Origin: Tritrichomonas foetus
Lineage: Eukaryota > Parabasalia > Tritrichomonadida > Tritrichomonadidae
Assembly (NCBI GenBank): GCA_001839685.1
Contig: MLAK01001356.1
Location: forward strand, 1-18,609
Direction of reading: 5' to 3'
DNA: 18,609 bases
The position numbers and the translations under genes are program-made. This document shows positions 8,801 through 16,024 of the stretch, piece after piece (the first letter of the stretch is position 1; each line of letters begins with the position of its first letter). The notes beneath the pieces are model-generated. The model was not told the DNA's origin. It worked only from the letters and a program-made list of their open reading frames with translations, and searched no databases.

Positions 8801-8863
8801 GATATATCAGGGTTTGTTAACATCTGGTCAACAGGTAATTTTGATCCAAAAATCTTCCAATAA
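5858..8863 (+). CDS. VPS15: VPS15-like regulatory subunit of class III PI3-kinase
   Basis: Membrane-anchored pseudokinase-type scaffold of the VPS34 phosphatidylinositol 3-kinase complex, acting in endosomal sorting and autophagy. The protein (1001 aa, shorter than the roughly 1350-1450 of yeast and human) begins MGNQ, an N-myristoylation signal shared with known VPS15, which supports this start. The kinase domain covers about 25-300: candidate ATP lysine K58 (FIKAY), HGDLKPSNIL at 152-161, and LAPERI as the APE motif. The DFG site reads DPA (D172) followed by PFKP, comparable to DFASFKP in human. HEAT-like helices fill about 310-640 and a WD40 propeller about 675-1001, ending in GDLFVSGDISGFVNIW. 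The stop TAA runs into TAAA. GC falls from about 42% at the 5' end to 17-28% in sampled distal blocks. Confidence 0.92.
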   Translation: MGNQIVIPSPTNWYTQILSTNGYKITEQIECGDLFLKFDSRRRKTHDREEKKFIYFIKAYQNYEPLTKLPGYDDYRKYFDRINGISSNSGIVNYTTILETQNEVFFIRKKLGRTLSEVATFQEPPLYPEEKLWITFQISHAIRALHALKLAHGDLKPSNILVMPSDQIHIVDPAPFKPATLDPQKPHLFYYFFANGKSSGYFLAPERISSEISEGKEINLMLADLFSLGCVIAFLYLNGDFLFNLDTISKYIKGEFDVDPILAPINDRNIIRFIKGLISLNPSRRLEIFNQFMEKVPSKFIQMRKLFFRASYEEPSVDFPKVASILQKNNIGMKVAFFNYFADRALKLTNLCDLLYSIDFMIDYTRSLDDEAKVTRVIPLLLQLGEIRISSVRHTILFGLLDVFRNIKVVPADYKTIFVNSIKPRLQAQLIGRDSTESDAIAAAEFLPYFAWEVNRLHPDSLQTILMAFGNIFANKKLTIFRAFARPIREVAKKANFEFFSAFFVFFMSSINSLPPFKIEVIKILIEFYKYAKEEEKIYYVEQFYIFLTGIFDIIDRDRERDPEKEDKDQEELICVILEFFILVMDRNFLPRTFTYALAEKTMPYLYHKKAKIRTLMTRTLRYFTPLAQQGPLLHFAFDRVKITPESRPAIQKKRPNARIGSPLKLVDSVNSPNFDPRFLKTSRIANEPVTSISLDNDFCVYVSDNKTVRWLSICGQMLPVRTITSKDYSNSPIIDISSIDAQVVVSCKNGLVDAIDNHHAKTTRMREKFTNNDFSTCLCPLRLSNCILTGQDKGIVQRIDLRSPDTQIIMPFNLNGLVSLSTIPGKEIVCCAGFSCGIVATIDLRMNLPLAMTLTIPAYQVWQVYSPNNDTAYAVCDGTTIQVVEEPTNNVAACIYGHKFVGASHNGGVVLVDDNSVSYVDFFTKQNSLKLYDGSKISLSLSNTDINESLSSDELSGRSLHSHSVPVTCIDHIGDLFVSGDISGFVNIWSTGNFDPKIFQ

Positions 8864-9302
8864 ATTTTGGATTCAATAATTATGTTGAATCCATAATTTT
8901 TTTGGTTTGACTATAATTCACCGATAGAAAAATAGAAGGTTTATATACATTATATTGTCAGATATAGGTAGATTATTGCAATTATATATCTATATCATAA
9001 TATGTTTTGTATTTTAATTAAATATTTTTACTCAAATCCTCTTTTGACTTGTTTTTAGAATATATAAACACCAACAAGCATTTATGAAAGGTGTGCATTA
9101 AATAAAGTATTGTTGAATGAAGAAAAACTTGAACTATTCTTTCTACCAGTCTCAATCTGCATCTTGCTATTTTGCTGCACTTCTGCAAAAACAATGAAAT
9201 TGGATTACAAAAAAACATTCATTCAATGATAATCTCAGTATTTAATCAATTCTAACTCTCGATCTGAAGATTTGTTTGAATACGCAAAAGGCGAAGGAAA
9301 CC

Positions 9303-9328
9303 AAAAAAAAAAAGTTTTTTTTTTTTTT
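9303..9328. repeat. A11-G-T14 homopolymer hairpin
   Basis: Eleven A (9303-9313), one G, then fourteen T (9315-9328). It can fold as a perfect A:T hairpin. It also marks the transition from AT-rich spacer toward the GC-rich island to its right. It could be a tail-to-tail junction of insertions or simple slippage. Confidence 0.7.
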
Positions 9329-9931
9329 CAAAGATGGGCTTGTGATGATGATTAGTTATGTCATAATACAATATTATTTTACATCTCCATCAGTTTCTGT
9401 GCTATTTAAATCTGATGATGGAATTATTTCCTTTTAAGAAGCAAACTCCACACGACTGAGACAGTTTTAAGGTTATTTGAGGGAGGCCATCAAAGATCAA
9501 AGACGCCATTTTGCATTAAACTCGCGAGGAATCCATATCAAAATAATCGCTGCGTGTGCAGCCTATACAACTTCAATCATTCACACTCGGCAATCTAGCC
9601 TATCAGATCTAATTGGTTTTACTAATCTACTGATCACTGTCTAAAGATTCATTAAATTATCTTCTCATTGCATTCTTTCTTCTCTCTGTTGCGCGCGGAA
9701 CGAGTGGGTTAATGTCTGTTTTTTGTATTCGATTTTTTTAAGGAGATGTGGCATCTCACAGGTACTAACATGCTTCTCTGCAAGAAAATTTGATTTGATT
9801 ACGTCAAGCCAATGTCGCTGTATACGATATTCACCAATCGCGATGTAGAAGTGCTGTTAAAATTTCGGAAATTTTAGTCGAAGAAGCGGAGGTCGTTGAG
9901 CTTTCGTTGAAATAATATAACGCTAAGTACC

Positions 9932-9940
9932 ACTTTTTGA
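9932..9940 (+). promoter_or_regulatory. ACTTTTTGA motif upstream of methyltransferase gene
   Basis: Exact copy of the 9-mer found upstream of the VPS15-like, TRIM37-like and RhoGAP genes, here about 165 nt before the methyltransferase ATG. The role is inferred from recurrence only. Confidence 0.35.
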
Positions 9941-10081
9941 AAGGTTCCCATTTCCCTTGCCAACATAAAAACATACAATTTCATGAAACATTTTATCCAG
10001 TTTTTAAATTGAGAATTTTCAGCGGTTTTCATGAAATCAGATTCCATTCAATTTTTGAATATTTTTCTGAATAATCAATTA

Positions 10082-10092
10082 TCATTTCACTT
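10082..10092 (+). promoter_or_regulatory. Inr-like element of methyltransferase gene
   Basis: TCATTTCACTT contains two overlapping matches to the trichomonad initiator TCAYTW (TCATTT and TCACTT). The putative +1 A residues are 21 and 16 nt upstream of the ATG, the short 5' UTR expected in trichomonads. Confidence 0.55.
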
Positions 10093-10104
10093 TTTTCCAT
10101 AAAA

Positions 10105-10716
10105 ATGCAACGCGACTTCTTTCAGGACAAAGCAAAAGAATGGAACAATCCCGCCAAAATTAAAGACACGAAGGGCTTTGTTGAATACGTCAAAGAAAAT
10201 ATAAAAATCGACCGCGATTCGATATTGTGTGATTTTGGTTGCGGAACTGGTGTGATTGGTTTGAGTTTTGTATCACAAGTCAGACATGTTGTTTTTATTG
10301 ACCTATCGCCGGCCATGCTCGAGGTTTTGAGGGAAGATATATCAAAACAATCGATCACCAACTGCACTGTCGTCAATCACGACATCAATTCCTACGATGG
10401 TGAAAAAGTTGACGTCCTGCTGTCCCACATGGTTTTCCATCACGTGGAAAACCTCGAAAGCACGATCAAAGGAATTTTTGATGCTCTGAAAGAAGGGGGA
10501 AAGGCATTTTTGGTCGATTTGAGGCCAGAAGATGGATCTTTTCACGCACCTGAAGCTGTTCCACATAATGGATTCGATCCAAGCCAGCTTGAAGCGCTCT
10601 TTGTGAAATCTGGATTCAAAGCTGTGAAAATCGTCGATTATCCAGCATTGAACAAACCAGGCCCTGATGGCAATGTTAGAGAGTATCCAAGATTTCTATT
10701 AGAAATCCAAAAATAA
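10105..10716 (+). CDS. Class I SAM-dependent methyltransferase
   Basis: A 203-residue Rossmann-fold methyltransferase. Motif I is LCDFGCGTGVIGLSF (about 40-54), followed by an acidic strand end (FIDLSPAMLEVL) that should bind the SAM ribose, VNHDIN as the next acidic loop, and SHMVFHHVENLESTI plus LKEGGKAFLVDL as post-I motifs of the UbiE/Methyltransf_11 type. The substrate cannot be inferred; the short C-terminal part resembles small bacterial SAM methyltransferases. No signal peptide or membrane segment is present. GC stays at about 42-45% along the gene without the 3' decline seen in neighbouring long genes, and the gene is short and intronless. This fits a lateral acquisition from an anaerobic bacterium but does not prove it. 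The stop TAA runs into TAAA. Confidence 0.88.
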   Translation: MQRDFFQDKAKEWNNPAKIKDTKGFVEYVKENIKIDRDSILCDFGCGTGVIGLSFVSQVRHVVFIDLSPAMLEVLREDISKQSITNCTVVNHDINSYDGEKVDVLLSHMVFHHVENLESTIKGIFDALKEGGKAFLVDLRPEDGSFHAPEAVPHNGFDPSQLEALFVKSGFKAVKIVDYPALNKPGPDGNVREYPRFLLEIQK

Positions 10717-10736
10717 AAATAATTTTGTTCTTATTC

Positions 10737-10923
10737 ATTCATTAATCTCTTGTATTCTCGAATCTCTTGTATTCTCGAATCTTATTAATTCTTTGATCTT
10801 TTTTGTTCTTTGTTCTCTTTCATTCTTGAATCTCATTAATTCTTTGATCTTTTTCGTTCTTTGTTCTCTTGTATTCTTGAATCTCTTTCATTCTCGAATC
10901 TCTTTCATTCTTGAATCTCTTTA
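10737..10923. repeat. 17-bp minisatellite, 11 units, with 51-bp higher-order repeat
   Basis: Eleven consecutive 17-nt units of the type ATTCTCGAATCTCTTGT with no indels: starts at 10737, 10754, 10771, 10788, 10805, 10822, 10839, 10856, 10873, 10890 and 10907. Units 4-6 (10788-10838) and 7-9 (10839-10889) form a near-identical 51-bp duplication, so the array has a three-unit higher-order period. The plus strand is pyrimidine-rich. The array ends in a palindrome. Confidence 0.92.
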
Positions 10924-10931
10924 AAGAGATT
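10914..10931. repeat. 18-bp perfect palindrome at the array end
   Basis: AATCTCTTT followed directly by AAAGAGATT: the last minisatellite unit is mirrored by its own reverse complement. It could form a cruciform or a terminator-like hairpin between convergent genes. Confidence 0.7.
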
Positions 10932-11094
10932 AATTCAGTGATCTTTTGTGTTTTTTAATCTTTATCATTTTGATCTATTTGATTTTATTTTCATCTTTTA
11001 TAGAGGATTAAAAAAATTTAATTAATAGAATTCTATTTTATTCATATCCGAAAAAATACATGAACGATATACAAACTCCATTAAAAGCATGTTA

Positions 11095-12078
11095 TTATGC
11101 AGTATTCTGATTTACCCGTATTGCATAACATTGCACACTTCCATTTTCTGTTCCAAGTACGAAAGATGATCCAAAAGGCGACATTGCAATATTCGTGATT
11201 TGGGAATTTCCAGGCTTGGAAAATCCAATGGAGTTCCCTTTAGAAAAATCAAATGCTTGTGCTTGGTTTGTCACAGCACCGCCAGCAACAACATTCAGTC
11301 CATTTTTTGCAACACTTACGCAATTCAAATTGGCCTGTTTTGTTCCAGAAGGCGGATCAAAGTTGAAATCACGAATTTTCTTGGCGGTCCCAAAATCCCA
11401 CACCTCCAACTGTTTGCAGTCACGGAATGAAGCAGTTATTATACTATTCTGATAAATGTCTATTCCATTTCCCCTCACATGCGCGCCAATTAGAGATCTT
11501 TCCGAATTTCCTGTCCTGACATCCCAAAAAAGGATTCTGTCCGAGCCGGAAGTCGAAATGATGATGTTTGAGTCATCTGGATAGTACAGAAGTGTGTAAA
11601 TCATGGAAGTTGAACCTGCCCCTCTCCCCGTCATTTTCACCAAAGCTTTGGTTCTTTGCAGATTTTCGAGATCATATATCCGAATTGATCCATCCGCGCA
11701 CCCAATTGCGAATGTTTCGCCGTATGTGTCGATATTCATTGTAAGGAGGTTGCTGCCAAGATGCCTCGAGAAACTGGTGATCTCGCCCGTATAAATATCG
11801 AATAAAAGCATAAAACCATCCTTTGAAGACGCCAAAAGTAGGTTTTCTTCGACTGGATGATAATGAACATTCGTGATTTGATAATTCGTATAGGTTTGTT
11901 TGAGCGTTGTTAAGTGATTTCCGTCATATATTGAATATATCGAAACTTCGCCTGGATCTGAAGATAATGCGACTTGATTCCCGTAATTACTGTAGCATAG
12001 ACAGTTGACTGACCCACTCGCGCAGTCAATCGACCACACTGGTGGATCAACAACAAACATTCCATCGATTTCAAACAT
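11095..12078 (-). CDS. WD40-repeat protein, unassigned
   Basis: A 327-residue protein forming most or all of a single beta-propeller. WD-type blade ends are visible as GEVSIYSIYDG, GFMLLFDIYTG, GSIRIYDLEN, DRILFWDVRTG, KQLEVWDFG and GSVQCYAIR, about six or seven blades. The segment after the fourth clear blade (SERSLIGAHVRGNGIDIYQN, then ITASFRD) resembles a widespread protist WD40 family lacking a named human member; that likeness is from memory. No signal peptide, membrane helix or additional domain is present. A specific complex cannot be named. GC is moderate (47% in one block near the centre). The gene is divergent from a second propeller gene across 271 bp and convergent with the methyltransferase gene. 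Confidence 0.85.
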   Translation of the reverse strand: MFEIDGMFVVDPPVWSIDCASGSVNCLCYSNYGNQVALSSDPGEVSIYSIYDGNHLTTLKQTYTNYQITNVHYHPVEENLLLASSKDGFMLLFDIYTGEITSFSRHLGSNLLTMNIDTYGETFAIGCADGSIRIYDLENLQRTKALVKMTGRGAGSTSMIYTLLYYPDDSNIIISTSGSDRILFWDVRTGNSERSLIGAHVRGNGIDIYQNSIITASFRDCKQLEVWDFGTAKKIRDFNFDPPSGTKQANLNCVSVAKNGLNVVAGGAVTNQAQAFDFSKGNSIGFSKPGNSQITNIAMSPFGSSFVLGTENGSVQCYAIRVNQNTA

Positions 12079-12349
12079 TTTATATCAAACCTCATTCAAT
12101 TTGAATATATTCAAAGTTTTCATAATATTGCAGTATTTAAATTTTTTTACAATAAATAAAAATAAAAGATGGCAATTAAACAGATAAGTAACTACAAAAA
12201 ATAATTTTAATAAATAGAAATCATAGGAATAATAAGATATACAAATTTATATAATTGGAATAGATTCTTAGAGTATTCAAAAAAAAAAAAATTGTGATAA
12301 TATTTGTTCATATAGCGACCGTTTATTTTGGTCAAACATTAATCCACGA
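12079..12349. promoter_or_regulatory. Divergent promoter between two beta-propeller genes
   Basis: A 271-bp AT-rich spacer with genes leaving in both directions. GACCGTTTA at 12317-12325 is identical to the first nine bases of the RPS20 array unit and lies 24 nt before the ATG of the rightward gene. No clear Inr was found for the leftward WD40 gene. Confidence 0.45.
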
Positions 12350-13255
12350 ATGAATCACAGAAACTCAATCATTTTACGAGCAAACCAAGATTCTTCACAA
12401 GCGATTTCATTCAAACGTTTCGAAAACGAAGGCAAGGTAATGATTTATAATATTGATAAAAATCGGAATTGCAATCTCACGTGCGAGTGCCAAGTAAGCG
12501 AAAATAATGTCGACATCATCGACTGCGTGTTTTTCCCATGCGCCTACGGAAATATAATCGCTTTTGGAATGGCCGATCATTCCATTATTTTCAAAAAGGA
12601 GAATTTCAATGGTGAATCTCTTCAATACGAAACAATTGAAATGGAAAACGACGATACAGACTCATCAAATAGTTCCCAACTCCCCCAATTCGGCAGTAAT
12701 CTACGAATTTCATTGCATCCCCCTGAATTGAATTTAGGCTTCATTTCGACCGACGGAATCATTCACATATTTTTCATTGACTACGGAAACAAAATCAAAC
12801 TGATTCCAATCCGTCGCTATCGAAATAATGAAATTTTCTTGTGGTTTAATTTTAACGATAATTCATCGATTTGGTGTGCCACGCAAAATAAAATCCATAA
12901 ATATGCCTTAAATTCTTTTGATTCTAAAATTGAAAAAATCTTACCGACCAAATTACAATTGAAAAATGATGAATCTGAACTCAAATTTATTGATGCATCA
13001 ATTTCACCTGTCAAATTTGAAAATGATGAAAGAGTTGCCGTTTTAATGAGTGATGGAAATGTTCACATCTTCTTGGGCAACCCCGGATCCCAGCACCCAG
13101 TTTCGAAAATTGAATCAGAAATTGAAAATCCACTTTCTGTTGAGTGGAGCCCGCTAGGAACGAGAATTGCAATATGCTCTGAAGTGTCATCACCAAAATG
13201 CTATATTGAATCAACATACAACGTTTGGAATGAAATTGAAACATCAACAAAATAA
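12350..13255 (+). CDS. Sec13/Seh1-like beta-propeller protein (candidate nucleoporin/SEA subunit)
   Basis: A 301-residue divergent WD-type propeller. Blade-like segments are VFFPCAYGNIIAFGMADHSI, ISLHPPELNLGFISTDGIIH, DERVAVLMSDGNVHIF and the C-terminal VEWSPLGTRIAICSE followed by a short YNVWNEIE end. Spacing and wording match Sec13/Seh1 (in Seh1: a blade with FAPKHMGLMLATCSADG, and a last blade with WNITGTVLASSGDDG followed by W-rich residues). Sec13 and Seh1 insert an extra blade into partner proteins of COPII, the nuclear pore Y-complex and SEA/GATOR. WD dipeptides are largely lost, so the family call is moderate. Length fits (Sec13/Seh1 300-360). GC drops from 47% (12481-12540) to 23% (12901-12960). 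Confidence 0.5.
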   Translation: MNHRNSIILRANQDSSQAISFKRFENEGKVMIYNIDKNRNCNLTCECQVSENNVDIIDCVFFPCAYGNIIAFGMADHSIIFKKENFNGESLQYETIEMENDDTDSSNSSQLPQFGSNLRISLHPPELNLGFISTDGIIHIFFIDYGNKIKLIPIRRYRNNEIFLWFNFNDNSSIWCATQNKIHKYALNSFDSKIEKILPTKLQLKNDESELKFIDASISPVKFENDERVAVLMSDGNVHIFLGNPGSQHPVSKIESEIENPLSVEWSPLGTRIAICSEVSSPKCYIESTYNVWNEIETSTK

Positions 13256-13960
13256 TTAAATTGTATAGTTTGAACTTTTAATGTAAATAAATTTTATCTA
13301 TATATAAATGAAAGTGCTTTTTCTTTCTTTATTATATGAACTAATTAGACAAACAAAGAATGTCGATTGAAATTTAAATTCAATTAATAATGGTGTAGAA
13401 TTTATTAATATGATGAGTCATCATTGATAATTATATCTAACAATCGCATTATAACATTTATCTAATTATAAAAATCGGAAAAATGCAATATTAACAGCCA
13501 AATATATATTCAATTTTAAACATCACACAATATTCAGTGATCGTATGTATTTGAAGAAAATGGAGTTTGAAATCGTAAAATCATGAAGAATTTCCTAAAT
13601 ATGATAATATCGACCAGAATATTTGAATACAATTAGATGAATCATTTCAGATAATGACCTTTATCTTTATTCTGGAAAGAAGATCAATACTCATCTGATC
13701 AAAAAGAGATTTCTGAAATTGACTTTCATTTATGTTTTGGAAAGAATTCAGAAATAATTTTTTGAAAAACATCGCTTTTTGAAGGAAAATAGAATGAGAA
13801 ATATTATTCAATTAATCAGAAAAAGATTCATGCTTTTTCTAATACTGTCTCATCTTTTTCAATATGAAAGAACAGTTATTTTAGAAAATAAAAGTTATTG
13901 TTAATTTACATTGAAAAAGTTTTTCTCAAAAAGATAAAAAAAGGGAAATAGAAATATTTC
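13256..13960. other. AT-rich intergenic region, nothing recognised
   Basis: About 700 bp without a supportable gene on either strand. Two loosely similar segments near 13655-13685 and 13725-13755 (TTTAT...TGGAAAGAA followed by TCA) suggest a decayed duplication. TCTTTTTGA (minus strand, 13926-13934), one base from the ACTTTTTGA promoter motif, lies 27 nt before the next ATG. Confidence 0.4.
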
Positions 13961-15657
13961 ATGGGTGTTGACGTATTTCTGCTTATTATTTGCATCGTAT
14001 TCACCGCACTATCCCTTCTCGTTGGTTTATATTTCGTGTTCACTTTCCAGCATCCAGAAGACAAAAAGACGGGGTGGTTTTCGAAAATTATAATCACGCT
14101 CGCTTTAGGCGTCTCCACCATGAACGTGCTGATGCTCCCTTTAGACGCAATTAACAGATCAAGTGGAAGCACCTTACATATCGACATTATGTGCTGGGTT
14201 TTCACCATTATCTCAATAGTGCTCGCATTTGTCGTAATTCCATTCACAATCATGCTTTTCGAAGGCCAAGAAGACGATCAATGCAAACATCCCCTCCTCA
14301 GGGCCTTCCTTCTCATCATTCCATTCCTGGCATTCCTTCTCATATTATTCCTCATTTTATGGTTTGCTGTTGGAAGATGTGAAGTACCAATTACTATTCA
14401 TAAAGGCGCCTTAGATTCCGGATCAGGAGCTTGCGCAGAATGCTGTATGTATCATTTTTATTATAAATGTTTTATGAACTTTTTGAATGATATGACCAAA
14501 TAACATCAGAATTATTCATGGTATAACTTCAAAAAGTTATATAAAATAATTTATAATAATTTCTTTAATTTTTCAAAAACTAACATTCAGTTGAAACCCA
14601 ATCTACTTGGAATATCACACCATCAGCTATTGTTTATGTTGTTTCCCTTATTGGTTTTATTGGTTACCTCCTCCTCCTTGTTCTTGGTGGATGTGGAGTA
14701 ATTACATTACCATTCAATCTTATTGGTGAATTTATCAATCGTCCAAAGCCAATCAGTCTTCAGAAATATACTAAAGCATCAATGGCTGTAAACAAATGGG
14801 CTGAAACTCTCCGCACTGAGGGAGCTGAGCTCAAAAAAGATGTTCTTAAGTATGGACGCAATCACCGTAAGGTTCGTAAGCGGTTAGCATTATTCGAAAA
14901 TCAAGTAAATTCACTTGAAAACACCTATTCGCTTATTCAAGTCGCTTACAAACTTCGTGGTGGTAATCCAATCAAGTACTGGATCAGTCTCGCTTTAGGC
15001 ATCATTGCAATCATTATATCAATTGTTTGGATTCTTCAGATTTGTATCTGTTATATTGCAAATGCCCATCCATTCTTAAACACTTTCTTTGATATCCTTG
15101 ATCGCGGATTCCCATATGCTGCCGTAATTTTCTTCGGATTCTTCGTTTATTATCTTTACTGGTGTGTTTTGGATGGTACTACTTCCGTTGGTATTAATAT
15201 TTTAATTATTCGAATCCATCCAATGGAAAAGCACAATACTCCAATGACTTCTATGTTGTTTAACTCTGCTGTTATGCTCTTTGCTTCATTTGGTATTGCG
15301 CTTTTCTCTTCAATGAACTTTTCAATTTACCAACGTCTGACTTCTCTTGAAATGATTTATGGCGTTCAAATGCAAACACTTGCTGGATTGAAGTATGTTT
15401 GGCAGTATGGAACTTATGTATTTTTGGGATTCATTGCAATCGCACTTGCATGGAAATGTGTTACACTCAAAAAAAAGGATAAGAGATTAAAGATTATTAA
15501 GAAGTCGTTCGGTGCTTACAATGTGAAGAAATTGAATCCTGCAAAGAAGAAGAAGAAGGTAAAGAAGGTTAAAATGGATAATAAAGATCTCGATTCAGTT
15601 GAAACGGTAGAAGACTCGGTGGATGAAATGAAGAAATCAAAGAAAGACTCTGACTAA
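13961..15657 (+). CDS. LMBR1/LMBD1-family nine-TM membrane protein (one intron)
   Basis: Exons 13961-14444 and 14591-15657 join to 516 residues. An in-frame TAG at 13949 precedes the ATG, fixing the start. Membrane helices lie at about 5-27, 40-62, 74-100, 115-140, 172-205, 291-320, 335-357, 383-403 and 431-453, the nine expected for LMBD1/LMBR1. Family marks are MLPLDAIN in the second helix and GGCGVITLPFNLIGEFI after the fifth, matching the SALPLNLIKG region of human LMBD1. A charged loop with predicted coiled coil (about 226-290) sits between helices 5 and 6, as in the family. The tail is Lys-rich, then acidic, likely cytosolic. LMBD1 exports cobalamin from lysosomes and others act as lipocalin-receptor-like proteins; the substrate here is unknown. 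Exon 1 reaches 50% GC, distal exon 2 about 30%. The stop codon is TAA followed by G. Confidence 0.88.
14445..14590 (+). other. Spliceosomal intron (146 nt), trichomonad type
   Basis: Starts with GTATGT (matching GTAYGT) and ends with ACTAACATTCAG, the fused branch-point/3' splice site expected in trichomonads (ACTAACACACAG consensus in T. vaginalis). It interrupts a codon after its first base (phase 1). Removal restores one open frame across both parts, and translation across the junction gives a continuous LMBR1-family protein. If retained, translation ends at an in-frame TAA at 14501. The intron contains an exact ACTTTTTGA on the minus strand (14529-14537). Confidence 0.93.
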
Positions 15658-16024
15658 GCAAGCAGTAGGCCATGAAGTTTTACGTTTCTTTAAAATTGGT
15701 TATTTTTTTTCACTTTGGCAGTATGTTTGTTTTTGTTTTTCTTATTCACCATCAATGATCTAATATACAAGGTCGTTCTATAATGATATTCACACATTGT
15801 TATTCTTTGCTCTTTAATTAATCAATATTTTCACTTTTTTTCAAAATCATAGAATAAAAAGTAAACATGGAAAATAAACTAAAGGGGAAAAAAATGACAT
15901 TAAAACTAACAGTAATATTTCAAATGTAAAAATCAATTAAAATATCTTTATTATAATGTTTCGTTTAAATTATTATATTGATTTGAATGGTTCTTCTTTT
16001 TTTTTAACCATAGAATCTGGATTA
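15658..16024. other. AT-rich spacer, nothing recognised
   Basis: 3' flank of the LMBD1-like gene and of the LCAT-like remnant on the other strand. No reading frame, repeat or RNA signature stands out. Confidence 0.4.

Larger units (their letters stand above)
8864..10104. other. 1.24-kb intergenic region with GC-rich island
   Basis: No convincing gene. The first 430 bp are very AT-rich. A poly-A/poly-T hairpin sits at 9303-9328. From about 9470 to 9915 the composition jumps to 42-47% GC in several 60-nt blocks, unlike other spacers here. Within it are a 6-bp hairpin GAGATG-tgg-CATCTC near 9742 and an unrecognised 38-codon open frame without ATG (9799-9915). I looked for tRNA, U1, U2, U4, U5, U6, SRP and RNase P hallmarks and found none convincing. 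Confidence 0.45.
10717..11094. other. Convergent spacer, largely a minisatellite
   Basis: Lies between the 3' ends of the methyltransferase gene and the WD40 gene. Half of it is the 17-bp array at 10737-10923; the rest is T-rich/AT-rich without recognisable features. Confidence 0.5.

Noticed and set aside
9018..9218. 66-codon minus-strand frame in the large spacer
   Set aside because: Low-complexity, AT-driven composition, no recognisable motif, no start element; treated as chance.
9340..9420. Possible C/D-box snoRNA (GTGATGA ... CTGA)
   Set aside because: Boxes occur but no terminal stem was found, and TGATGA/CTGA are common by chance in AT-rich DNA.
9584..9640. Possible U2 or U5 snRNA (CTCGGC...GCC hairpin; TTTTACTAAT)
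   Set aside because: The GTAGTA branch-pairing element of U2 and the GCCTTTTAC loop of U5 are both missing.
9765..9786. ACTAAC at 9766 as a second intron end
   Set aside because: It is followed by ATGCTTCTCTGCAAG, not the fixed short distance to AG, and no exon frame flanks it.
11195..12187. Several plus-strand frames of 60-85 codons
   Set aside because: Antisense to the WD40 gene, mutually overlapping, no motif.
14191..14382. 63-codon frame within exon 1 of the LMBD1-like gene
   Set aside because: Out-of-frame shadow of a clear membrane-protein exon.
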